Source of the DNA: DUZB01 sp963747555
GTDB lineage: Bacteria > Desulfobacterota > DSM-4660 > Desulfatiglandales > Desulfatiglandaceae
NCBI GenBank assembly: GCA_963747555.1
Contig: CAVVFZ010000011.1
Coordinates: forward strand, 186,001-250,000
DNA length: 64,000 bases
Direction: 5' to 3'
Part shown: positions 9,640 to 18,898 of the stretch, piece by piece
Layout: every line of letters begins with the position of its first letter
How positions within the stretch are numbered: position 1 is the stretch's first letter
Notes under the pieces: model-generated
Database searches by the model: none
Told to the model about the DNA's origin: nothing
The model's input: the letters and a program-made list of their open reading frames with translations, nothing else
Position numbers and translations under genes: made by a program

Positions 9640-12275
9640 TGGTCCGTCATGGCCGTCAGACCCCCATCCAGAGAGATTGTCGACGAATTTGTCGGCGGCA
9701 AAGGAAGTGCCTCTTTCGCGATGATCTGAAACTTTGTACAGGGATAGAAATCGTACAGAAGTACAGCGGTCTCATGGATGGGCTTATCTGCAGGGCCTTT
9801 TTGCAGCCGGTGGATTTGACCGGGAGAACGGCAACGACAAATCAAGAGATCTGGCTGTTGTAGCCCTGGGAAGCTATGGAAGGGGGGAGCTCTGCTGTCA
9901 TTCCGACGTAGATTTCATGATCATTCATCAGGCGCCGCTGTCTGCTCGGATGCGCGAAATGATCCCCCTGGTCCTTTACCCCATGTGGGATGCGGGACTG
10001 GAAGTGGGGCATTCCATCCTGACCTTCCGCGAGTGTATCCAGCTTTCTCTGGATGATTTCAGGGTGTTTCACCTCCTTGCTTGATGCCCGATTCGTCCTG
10101 GGCTCACGATCTTTTTTTACACTTTTTCAAGATGCCCTGTGGGCCGGTATTTACAGGGAAAAGGAAAAACTGCTGGGAAAATTTCTGCTTTCCAGGAAAA
10201 AGAGGGTAGAAAAATACGATTCTGAAAATTTCTTTGTGGAACCCGACCTGAAAGAGGGGCCTGGGGGCTTGAGAGATCTTCATCTCATGTCATGGATGGC
10301 AAGAGTCTATTTCAGTTCCCGACAGTTCAAGGAGATGCGGAGATTTTCCGAGTTCAGTTATTTTGAATTCGACGATTTAGACGAATCAAGAGGCTTTCCT
10401 GCTGAAGATCAGAAACCATCTTCATTTCTTGACCGGCCGCAAAGAGGACCGCCTACTGCTTTCCCATCAGGAAGGCCATGTCGCAGCTCTTGGATTACGG
10501 AGAGAACCCCGAGGCTTCAGGGCCGGAAAACCTCATGAGGGATCTTTATCTGCATCTGAACAGGGTTCGATACGGCTACGAAGAATTTCATACCAAAGCG
10601 ATCGACATGATCGATCCCCAGCCCATGGAAACGGATCCGGAAAAGGTTTCTTCGGAATTCCGGATTATGAAGGGCAATATTGTTCTCAAGGATGGGTTTC
10701 TCTCGGAAAGGGATCCCATGATCATCCTGCGGGGGCTGTATGAAGCGAATCAGAGGGGCCTCTTTATCGGTTCCGGTTTCATATGGGAGGCAAAAAAGAT
10801 CCTTTCGAGGGAAGGGCGAATCTCTTGCCCAACTTCCGGAAGCAAGAAAGCTGTTCCTGAAAATCATCCTCAAGCCTGAGAATGCAAGGGTAATCAGGCT
10901 GCTGCTTGAAATTGGATTGATCACCCTTTTCATCCCTGAATTTAAAAAGCTCAGAAATCTGGCGCAGTTCGGCTTTTATCATGTGATGACGGTAGATCTC
11001 CACTCCCTGAGGACGCTGGAGATTATCGGCGAAATGGCGCGGGGGGTATACGACGAGCGATGGGGTCTGTTCAGGGAAGTTTTTGAGCGCGTCTCTCATC
11101 CTGACCGGCTTTTGCTTGCAGGACTTTTGCACGATATCGGAAAAGGGCGGGGGGGAAACCATGCCGAAAAAGGAAGCATGCTGGCGCCGGGAATTATTAA
11201 GCGGTTAGGACTCGACGACAGGGCCGGCAAAACCATTTCATTCCTGGTGCTGCATCACCTTGTGCTCTCCAATGTCTCCCAGCGACGAGACCTGAACGAG
11301 GAGAAAACGGTTGTACAGGTTGCCCAGGTTGTACAGGACGTGGACATCCTGCATATGTTGTTTCTCCTGAATGTGGCGGACAGTTTTGCTACCGGCCCCA
11401 TGGCCAGGAGCGACTGGAAAATATTCCTGCTTATCGAACTCTATTTGAAAGTGAGACGTATTCTTGAAAGCGGGATTTTGGCCACGCCGGATGCCACGCG
11501 CGAAATTACCTTGAAAAAAGAGGCCGTCCGTAATGAACTGGCGGAATTTTTTAGAGAAGAAGATATTCTTCGGCTGATTGAACAGGTTTCTTCGCGCTAT
11601 TTTTTAAATATATCTCAGGAGGAAATGTTCAGCCATTTTCGCATGGCTTTGACCCTTGGGGAGGATGCGTATCTGTGGGAGCTCAAGAAAATACGTGATG
11701 CCTCCGTAACCAGGGTGATCCTGTGTACCCACGATAAACCCGGGTTGTTCAGCAGGATGGTCGGCGTTTTTACATTGAACAATATGGAGGTCTTGTCGGC
11801 CAGAATTTTTACTCTCAAAAATGGACTCGTGTTCGATGTATTCGAGGTTACGAACCCCCCGGACCGATTCAGACAGGAAGAGCAGTGGCTTCGAACCGGT
11901 AAAGATCTCGGCGCGGCCCTGGGCAATGATCTGCCTCTGGATAGACTGATTCTTAACAAAATGCAGGCGGTGATTGATCCCGCGGGATATGGCGGATCGG
12001 TAAAAAAGAAGGTGAAGGTGGATAATGACAGCTCCGATTTCTTCACCCTCATCGAGGTGAACTCCGGTTCGAGGATGGGTCTGCTCTATGATCTGGCCAA
12101 GGAAATATCGGCCTCGGGGTTGGATATCCGATCAGCAAAAGTTTCCAGCGATCGGGAAAGAATGACAGGTGTTTTTTATGTAAGGGATTCGGATGGCCAG
12201 AAAATTTATGATGAGGAACAGATCGAAGTTTTGCGGGAAAAATTGATGAAGGTGCAGGGATTGAAACCTGCGTGA
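9639..12275 (+). CDS. glnD: PII uridylyltransferase/uridylyl-removing enzyme (multiply frameshifted)
   Basis: Bifunctional glutamine sensor that uridylylates PII when glutamine is low and removes UMP when it is high. Domain order is intact: nucleotidyltransferase (GSYGRGELCCHSDVDF), GlnD-specific helical region (ENFFVEPDLKEGPGGLRDLH), HD hydrolase (LLHDIGKGRGGNHAEKG) and two C-terminal ACT domains (ILCTHDKPGLFSRMVG; LIEVNSGSRMGLLYDLA). About 878 codons in all, the family norm. Frame changes lie near 9800 (a T run, one base short), 10065, 10380, 10490 and 10790. Each flank reads as good GlnD, so sequencing error is likelier than decay. The extreme N terminus is uncertain: ATG 9639 overlaps the glnB stop, and ATG 9649 in another frame is also plausible. 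Confidence 0.9.
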
Positions 12276-12340
12276 AATTTTACGGATGCGCACGATTTTA
12301 TTAAACAGGCGTGGATAACGAAGACGTTGGGAACATCAAA

Positions 12341-13471
12341 ATGAAAGCCTTACTGGTTTTGGAAGACGGTGCGGTATTTAGCGGACGTTCTTTCACGGGA
12401 CACTGTGAAAATACGGGCGAAGTGGTATTTAACACGAGCATGTCGGGTTACCAGGAGATTCTTACCGATCCTTCCTACTGCGGCCAGATGGTAACCATGA
12501 CGTACCCGCTGATCGGCAGTTACGGGATAAACGAGGAGGATGTGGAGTCCGATCGCATACAGGTCAGGGCACTGTTGGTAAAAGAATATCAGAAATTTCC
12601 AAGCAATTACCGATCGCAAAAGACCCTAACCGACTATTTAACGGCAAACGGGATTCCGGGTATCGAGGGAATAGACACCCGGGCGCTTACGAGATATATA
12701 AGGCTCAAGGGGGCTATGAAGGCCATATTGTCCACGATGGATTTGGACCCGGTATCCCTGAAAAGAAAGGCCAATGCGGCCCCCGATATGGTGGGAGCTG
12801 ATCTGGTGAAGGTGGTGACCTGTAAAGATCCTTTTCTCTGGCAGGGGGGAAAAGTCGTAAAACTGAGTCGTGGACTTGAAGGGTTCCGCTGGCCGGAAGG
12901 GAGGGGTTCTTTTCGCGTGGTGGCTATGGATTACGGGATCAAATATAATATTCTTCGGAGCCTTGAAAGGCGGGGGTGCAACATTCTTGTCCTGCCCGCA
13001 AAGACTGATTCGAAAACCATTGATCTCCTTTCTCCGCAGGGGCTCTTCCTGAGCAATGGACCGGGAGATCCCGCGGCTGTGCCCTATGCCGTGAACATGA
13101 TTCGCAGTCAGTTGGGAAGACGACCGATTTTCGGAATCTGTCTGGGACATCAGTTGATCGGATTGGCCCTTGGTGCATCCACATTCAAGCTGAAATTCGG
13201 GCACAGGGGCGCCAACCAGCCGGTAAAGGATGTAAAAACAGGGAAAGTGGCGATTACTTCCCAGAATCACGGATTCTGCGTGGATATGGAAAGCCTCAAG
13301 GACCCGGATGTGAAAATCAGTCACATCAACCTGAATGACAACACGCTTGAAGGGATGGTTCACCAAAAATACCCGCTTTTTTCCGTACAGTATCATCCCG
13401 AGGCTTCCCCGGGACCACACGATGCGGATTACCTCTTTGATCGATTTATTGATATGATGGAAAAAAATTAG
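12341..13471 (+). CDS. carA: Carbamoyl-phosphate synthase small (glutaminase) subunit
   Basis: Hydrolyses glutamine and passes ammonia to CarB for carbamoyl phosphate (arginine and pyrimidine synthesis). About 376 aa, full length. The N-terminal CarA domain starts MKALLVLEDG and the class I glutaminase triad region is visible: nucleophile Cys in FGICLGHQLIG, and HPEASPGP with the catalytic His and Glu. ATG 12341 is preferred over the in-frame start at 12311 because homologues begin at MKALL. No frameshift. The carB ATG follows the stop codon directly, so the two are cotranscribed. Confidence 0.96.
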   Translation: MKALLVLEDGAVFSGRSFTGHCENTGEVVFNTSMSGYQEILTDPSYCGQMVTMTYPLIGSYGINEEDVESDRIQVRALLVKEYQKFPSNYRSQKTLTDYLTANGIPGIEGIDTRALTRYIRLKGAMKAILSTMDLDPVSLKRKANAAPDMVGADLVKVVTCKDPFLWQGGKVVKLSRGLEGFRWPEGRGSFRVVAMDYGIKYNILRSLERRGCNILVLPAKTDSKTIDLLSPQGLFLSNGPGDPAAVPYAVNMIRSQLGRRPIFGICLGHQLIGLALGASTFKLKFGHRGANQPVKDVKTGKVAITSQNHGFCVDMESLKDPDVKISHINLNDNTLEGMVHQKYPLFSVQYHPEASPGPHDADYLFDRFIDMMEKN

Positions 13472-16400
13472 ATGCCAAAACGATCGGATATACACAAAAT
13501 TCTTATTATCGGTTCCGGGCCCATTATTATCGGCCAGGCGTGTGAATTTGATTATTCGGGGACCCAGGCCTGCAAGGCCCTGATGGAAGAGGGGTATGAA
13601 ATCGTACTCGTCAACAGCAATCCTGCCACCATTATGACCGATCCCGGAACCGCCCACCGAACCTACATTGAGCCCATAACGCCCGATATTGTTGCAAAGA
13701 TCATCCGACGGGAAAGGCCGGACGCGATCCTTCCGACACTTGGAGGTCAGACAGGTCTCAACACGGCGGTGCAGGTGGCGGAATCAGGCCTTTTGGATGA
13801 GCTGGGTGTGGAAATGTTGGGGGCATCGCTGTCGGTCATTAAGAAGGCGGAGGATCGTGAGCTTTTCCGGGATGCCATGACAAGCATCGGACTGAGATTG
13901 CCGTGGAGTTTCATCGCCAGGGATATGCAGCAGGCCAGGGAAGCCGCTGAGAAGATCGGGTATCCCGTGATTATTCGAGCCAGTTTTACCTTGGGGGGGA
14001 TAGGAAGCGGCGTGGCCTATAACCGGGAGGAAATGGAAAACCTTGCCCGGATTGGACTGGATGCCAGCATGATCACGGAGATCATCATGGAGCAATCCCT
14101 TCTCGGTTGGAAGGAATACGAGCTGGAGGTCATGCGGGATTTTAAGGATAATGTGGTGATCATCTGCTCCATTGAAAATTTTGATCCCATGGGCGTCCAT
14201 ACGGGAGACAGTATCACGGTTGCGCCGGCCCAGACCTTGTCGGACCGGGAATATCAGATGATGCGGAACGCCTCCATCGACATTATTCGGGAGATCGGCG
14301 TGGAAACGGGTGGTTCCAATATCCAGTTTGCCATTCATCCGGATACCGGCGAGATGGTGGTGATCGAGATGAATCCGCGGGTTTCCAGGAGTTCGGCCCT
14401 GGCGTCCAAGGCAACCGGGTTTCCCATTGCCAAAATTGCCGCCAAGCTGGCGGTGGGCTATACCCTGGATGAAATTGCAAACGATATCACCAGGGAGACC
14501 CTGGCCTCTTTCGAACCTACCATCGATTACTGCGTGGTCAAGATCCCCAGATGGACCTTTGAGAAATTTCCGGACGCGGAAGATCTCCTGACCACCTCCA
14601 TGAAATCGGTGGGGGAAACCATGGCGATCGGAAGAACATTCAAGGAAGCCCTTCAGAAGGCGGTGCGATCACTGGAAATCGGGAGGTTTGGCCTGGGAAT
14701 GGACACGTCCGACTGCGTCCTCTCCTCCATGGATGACCAGGAACTGGAAAGGGGGCTGATCCATCCCAACTCCCATAGGCTTTTCTATCTATATGAGGCC
14801 CTGAATCGGGATATGTCCATAGACAAAATTTACGAATTGTCCCGCATTGATCCCTGGTTTCTTTTTCATATAGATCAGATTCTTTCCTTTGAAAAGAAGT
14901 TGAAGCAAATGGCGGAAAAGGGGGAAGGTCCCGATCGATGGGATCCGGAATTTCTGAAAGAGGTGAAGGAATACGGTTTCTCGGATATTCAACTGGCCGA
15001 CATCTTTCAAACCGGCGAGGAAGCGATTCGGCAGACGAGAAAATCCAAGGGAGTGGAACCCGTTTACAAACTGGTGGATACCTGCGCCGCCGAATTCGAG
15101 GCCTTCACCCCCTACTACTATTCCACCTATGAACAGGAAAATGAGATTCGAAGCTCGGACAAGAAGAAAGTAATCATCCTGGGAGGTGGACCAAATCGAA
15201 TCGGCCAGGGGATTGAGTTCGATTACTGCTGCGTGCATGCTTCCATGGCCCTAAGGGAAATGGGCATTGAAAGCATTATGATCAACAGTAATCCCGAAAC
15301 GGTGAGTACCGACTACGACACCTCCGACCGGCTTTACTTCGAGCCCCTTACTCGGGAAGACGTGCTGCACATCGTTGAACAGGAAAGACCGGAAGGAGTG
15401 ATTGTGCAGTTCGGCGGGCAGACCCCTCTGAACCTTTCCGTAGCCCTCTCCGAGGCGGGAGTGACCATCCTGGGTACAAGCCCCGACAGCATAGACCGTG
15501 CAGAGGATAGGGAGCGCTTTCAGTCTCTGCTGAAAAAGCTTCAAATCCTCCAGCCGGAAAACGGCATTGCCGTAAACCAGGCCGAAGCCGTCCGTGCGGC
15601 AGACCGGATCGGGTATCCTGTGGTAGTGCGACCGTCCTTTGTGTTAGGGGGGCGTGCCATGGAGATCGTCTACGACCGGAAAGACCTGGAACATTACATG
15701 CAAACGGCGGTTCAGGTGTCCCCCGGAAAACCTGTCTTGATCGACCGTTTTCTGGACAACGCCATTGAAATCGATGTGGACGCTATTTCCGACGGGCATG
15801 ACACGGTCATCGGAGGCATTATGGAGCATATTGAGGAGGCCGGAATCCACAGCGGAGACAGCGCCTGCGTCTTGCCTCCTGTCTCCCTGAGTCAGGAGAT
15901 CATCCAGGAGATCCTGGACAATACTCGGGCGTTGGCCCGTGAGCTTTCGGTGGTGGGTCTCATGAATATTCAATATGCGGTGAAAGACGGCGCGATTTAT
16001 GTTATCGAGGTAAACCCAAGGGCTTCCCGGACGGTTCCTTTTGTGAGCAAGGCCACCGGTGTGCCCCTGGCCAAAATGGCTACGAAGGTGATCATGGGGA
16101 AGACCCTGAAGGAGCTGGGGTTTACAAGTGAGATCGTGCCGGAATATGTTTCGGTCAAGGAAGCGGTTTTTCCGTTCAGCAGGTTCCCGGGGGTGGATAC
16201 CATCCTGGGTCCCGAGATGAAGTCCACCGGTGAAGTCATGGGGATTGATCGCGACTTCGGACTGGCCTTTGGAAAATCCCAATTGGCGGCAGGCCAACGG
16301 GTGCCTCTTTCCGGTACGGTATTTGTGAGTGTAAGGGATTCGGATAAGAAGGAGGTCCTGACTGTTGCCAAGGGTCTTTCCCAGTTGGGGTTCAGGATTC

Positions 16401-16708
16401 TGGCCACCAAGGGCACTTCTCGTTATCTTCTGGAAAACGGGGTTGACAATACGGTCGTCAACAAGGTACGGGAAGGGCGCCCGCATATAGTGGACATGAT
16501 CAAAAATGGCGAAGTGGATCTGGTGATCAATACCACCCACGAAAAAAAGGCCATTTCTGAATCCTATTCCATTCGAAGGGCAGCGCTCACGTTGAATGTT
16601 CCTTATACCACCACCCTTGCCGGGGCGAAGGCGACTGTTTCCGCTATCCGGTCTATGAACCGGGAGGAACTGCAGGTGAGAACCATCCAGGAATACCACG
16701 GGAATTGA
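13472..16708 (+). CDS. carB: Carbamoyl-phosphate synthase large subunit
   Basis: Makes carbamoyl phosphate from bicarbonate, ATP and ammonia. 1078 aa, the normal length and without any frameshift. Two homologous ATP-grasp halves are visible (IGSGPIIIGQACEFDYSGTQ at the start; GGGPNRIGQGIEFDYCC at the second half), each with its substrate-binding segments (EMNPRVSRSSALASKATGFP; EVNPRASRTVPFVSKATGVP). The C-terminal MGS-like allosteric domain follows (LSQLGFRILATKGTSRYLLENG). Starts on the base after the carA stop. An intact 3.2-kb gene beside broken glnD and purF argues against general decay of this operon. Confidence 0.97.
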   Translation: MPKRSDIHKILIIGSGPIIIGQACEFDYSGTQACKALMEEGYEIVLVNSNPATIMTDPGTAHRTYIEPITPDIVAKIIRRERPDAILPTLGGQTGLNTAVQVAESGLLDELGVEMLGASLSVIKKAEDRELFRDAMTSIGLRLPWSFIARDMQQAREAAEKIGYPVIIRASFTLGGIGSGVAYNREEMENLARIGLDASMITEIIMEQSLLGWKEYELEVMRDFKDNVVIICSIENFDPMGVHTGDSITVAPAQTLSDREYQMMRNASIDIIREIGVETGGSNIQFAIHPDTGEMVVIEMNPRVSRSSALASKATGFPIAKIAAKLAVGYTLDEIANDITRETLASFEPTIDYCVVKIPRWTFEKFPDAEDLLTTSMKSVGETMAIGRTFKEALQKAVRSLEIGRFGLGMDTSDCVLSSMDDQELERGLIHPNSHRLFYLYEALNRDMSIDKIYELSRIDPWFLFHIDQILSFEKKLKQMAEKGEGPDRWDPEFLKEVKEYGFSDIQLADIFQTGEEAIRQTRKSKGVEPVYKLVDTCAAEFEAFTPYYYSTYEQENEIRSSDKKKVIILGGGPNRIGQGIEFDYCCVHASMALREMGIESIMINSNPETVSTDYDTSDRLYFEPLTREDVLHIVEQERPEGVIVQFGGQTPLNLSVALSEAGVTILGTSPDSIDRAEDRERFQSLLKKLQILQPENGIAVNQAEAVRAADRIGYPVVVRPSFVLGGRAMEIVYDRKDLEHYMQTAVQVSPGKPVLIDRFLDNAIEIDVDAISDGHDTVIGGIMEHIEEAGIHSGDSACVLPPVSLSQEIIQEILDNTRALARELSVVGLMNIQYAVKDGAIYVIEVNPRASRTVPFVSKATGVPLAKMATKVIMGKTLKELGFTSEIVPEYVSVKEAVFPFSRFPGVDTILGPEMKSTGEVMGIDRDFGLAFGKSQLAAGQRVPLSGTVFVSVRDSDKKEVLTVAKGLSQLGFRILATKGTSRYLLENGVDNTVVNKVREGRPHIVDMIKNGEVDLVINTTHEKKAISESYSIRRAALTLNVPYTTTLAGAKATVSAIRSMNREELQVRTIQEYHGN

Positions 16709-16742
16709 ATATTGACGATTGAGAATAGGATAATAAAGGAAG

Positions 16743-18162
16743 ATGGAAGAATTGATGGATAAACGAGAAAATCAGTCCAGACGACCCAAGGATGAATGCG
16801 GTATTTTTGCGGTGTATGGCCATGAAGAAGCGGCCAAGCTGACCTATTTCGGACTTTATGCCTTGCAGCACCGAGGCCAGGAGAGCGCCGGAATTGTCGT
16901 ATCCGACGGGAAAAAAGTGGTCGAACATAAGGCCATGGGCCTGGTCCCCGAGATTTTCAACGAGTATGTTCTGAACGGGCTCAAGGGAAATATGGCACTG
17001 GGACATGTGCGTTATTCCACGACCGGTTCTTCCCTGCTGGCCAACGCCCAGCCGTTTCGTGTTCGCCATTCCGGAAAATCGATGTCCATTGCTCATAACG
17101 GCAATATTGTCAATGCCCACCAAATCCGCTCAGAGCTGGAGAAGAGCGGCTCCATTTTCCAGACCACCATGGACAGCGAAGTGGTGTTGCACCTGACGGC
17201 CAGGCGTTTAAACCTGGGGATTGAAAAGGCCATGATCGAGACCATGGGCCAACTTCGGGGGGCTTACTCCGTGGTCGTTATGACGGAAGACAGTCTCATT
17301 GCAGCCAAGGATCCCAACGGATTTCGACCCCTCTGTCTGGGCAGACTGAATTCCGGATACGTCATCGCATCGGAGACCTGTGCCTTAGATCTTGTGGGGG
17401 CGGAATTTATCCGATCTGTAGAACCCGGGGAAATCGTAATCATCAACAAGGAAGGTATTAAGAGTATCCCTTCCGGGATTCAGTCACGCAAGAGCCAGTG
17501 CATTTTCGAATTGATCTATTTTTCTCGGCCCGACAGTACGGTTTTTGGTGAAAACGTGTATCTCTTTCGGAAACGCCAGGGGGAACTTCTGGCAAAAGAA
17601 TTTCCTGTGGATGTGGACATGGTGATGCCATTTCCCGATTCGGGCAATTACGCAGCCATCGGGTATGCCCAGGCCTCGGGGATTCCTCTCGAAATGGGGA
17701 TCATTCGAAACCATTATATCGGAAGGACCTTTATCCAGCCGTCTCAGAGCATGCGGGATTTTGGAGTGAAGGTCAAACTGAATCCGGTGAAAGAATTGCT
17801 ACGGGGCAAGCGGGTGCTGATCATGGAGGACTCCATTATTCGGGGCACCACGGCTAAGACCCGAGTGAAGACCTTGCGGGAGATCGGCGCCAAGGAGATT
17901 CACATGGTGGTGAGCTGTCCCCCCCATGCCTTCCCGTGTCATTACGGAATCGATTTCTCCACTCGAGGTGAACTGATCGCCGCCCAGAAATCCGTCGAGT
18001 GAGATCCGGGATTTCGTGGGTCTGGACAGCCTGGGATATCTTTCCATCGACAACCTGAAAAAGGCCACTTCCATCCCTGAGGGTGATCTCTGCTTTGCCT
18101 GTTTTAACGGGGAATACCCCGTCCCCATAGACAAGAATGTCTCCAAGTACTGCCTTGAATAG
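16743..18162 (+). CDS. purF: Amidophosphoribosyltransferase (frameshift near C terminus)
   Basis: First committed step of purine synthesis: PRPP plus glutamine to phosphoribosylamine. An 18-residue propeptide precedes catalytic Cys19 (KDECGIFAVYG), as in the Bacillus-type enzyme. The PRPP loop is VLIMEDSIIRGTTAKT. Candidate [4Fe-4S] ligands typical of this type are present (CIFELIYFSRPDS; VSCPPHAFPCHYG; LCFACFNGEYP). The frame breaks at about 18000, where one extra T turns EEIRDFVGL into a stop. Reading on gives 52 more residues of good PurF ending at TAG 18160-18162. ATG 16743 has AAGGAAG almost touching it; ATG 16755 is an alternative. Confidence 0.93.
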
Positions 18163-18205
18163 GGCCTGTTCCCCGTTTTCGATATCGCGTCACTGACCCA
18201 AACAA

Positions 18206-18688
18206 TCAGGCACTTTCGCTTTCTTCAAATTCATAAAGTTTTTCTACTATGAACTCAATATACTTGTTGCACTTATCTTTCCAGACGCCTGATTCACGAA
18301 ACTCCTGATATGCGCCAGGGTTGGAGAAGTCGATTCCGAGAAGACCGGCGCAAGTGATGTTGCCGAACTCCTCCTGGAAGTCCCTTACCAGCTTGCTGGA
18401 ATTGTTCCGCACAATAATGCGCGATTTCTTGGCCTTCTCTTTATCGGAAAGCGAGCAGCGATGCCTTAGTCCAAGACATACCGCTGAAGCGGACACGGCA
18501 CCACATGGGGCCTGTTGTTCGCCGCTGATGCCTCCCATGAAAGCAATACAGCTCCAAAGAAAGTCCTCATTGCCCAGATCGTATACATCCCACATAACTT
18601 GTAGGACTGCCGGGCCTCAATGGTAACCCATACGCATGTATTTCAGTGCCAGTTCCTTGGCTTCATCAACGGAGTACTTAGCCTGCAT
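18206..18688 (-). CDS. C-GCAxxG-C-C family protein, predicted selenoprotein (Sec24)
   Basis: 160-aa putative redox protein of the C-GCAxxG-C-C family. Reading from ATG 18688 (AGGGG about 9 nt upstream), codon 24 is an in-frame TGA (18617-18619) followed without any frame change by the rest of the domain: GYH-Sec-GPAVLQVMWDVYD, Cys47, then GISGEQQAPCGAVSASAVC with Cys62 and Cys71. Homologues carry Cys where this gene has TGA. The 30 nt after the TGA fold into a SECIS-like hairpin (separate entry). Without readthrough, translation could only begin at Met32, losing the first redox residue. Function of the family is not established; a thiol or selenol redox role is inferred. This is the one broken-looking gene in the window whose frame stays the same on both sides of the stop. 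Confidence 0.85.
18590..18619 (-). promoter_or_regulatory. UGA codon plus bacterial SECIS-like hairpin
   Basis: On the minus strand the TGA (18619-18617) is followed by exactly 11 nt and then the hairpin CCTACAAGTTATGTGG (18605-18590). This forms CC, a bulged U, ACA paired to UGU, then GG, with apical loop AGUUA containing GU. The E. coli fdhF SECIS has the same plan: 11 nt after UGA, a bulged U, a 3-bp upper stem and a GU-containing loop recognised by SelB. Base identity of the stem differs, as expected for a structural element. Confidence 0.75.
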
Positions 18689-18898
18689 AATTCAACCCCT
18701 TTTTGTCAGATCTCTTGAGTTCAACATTTTAGTTCATTGCAAAACTTAAATGAAATTAGTAGCCCTATGGTGGTAGTTGAAAGAATGTGCGACGCAAATA
18801 TAAGCGGGTGTTGTGACCTGTTTACCACAAAGTGCGGGTGACTGCAAATAGAGAGGGCCGCAGCGTGTGGTGTGGCGCCCGAGTTTGAGATTTGAGGC

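Noticed and set aside
13784..16699. Long open frames antisense to carB, glutamate synthase and lhr
   Set aside because: They are antisense to well-conserved genes with no family resemblance or ribosome-binding sites; shadow frames in GC-rich codons.
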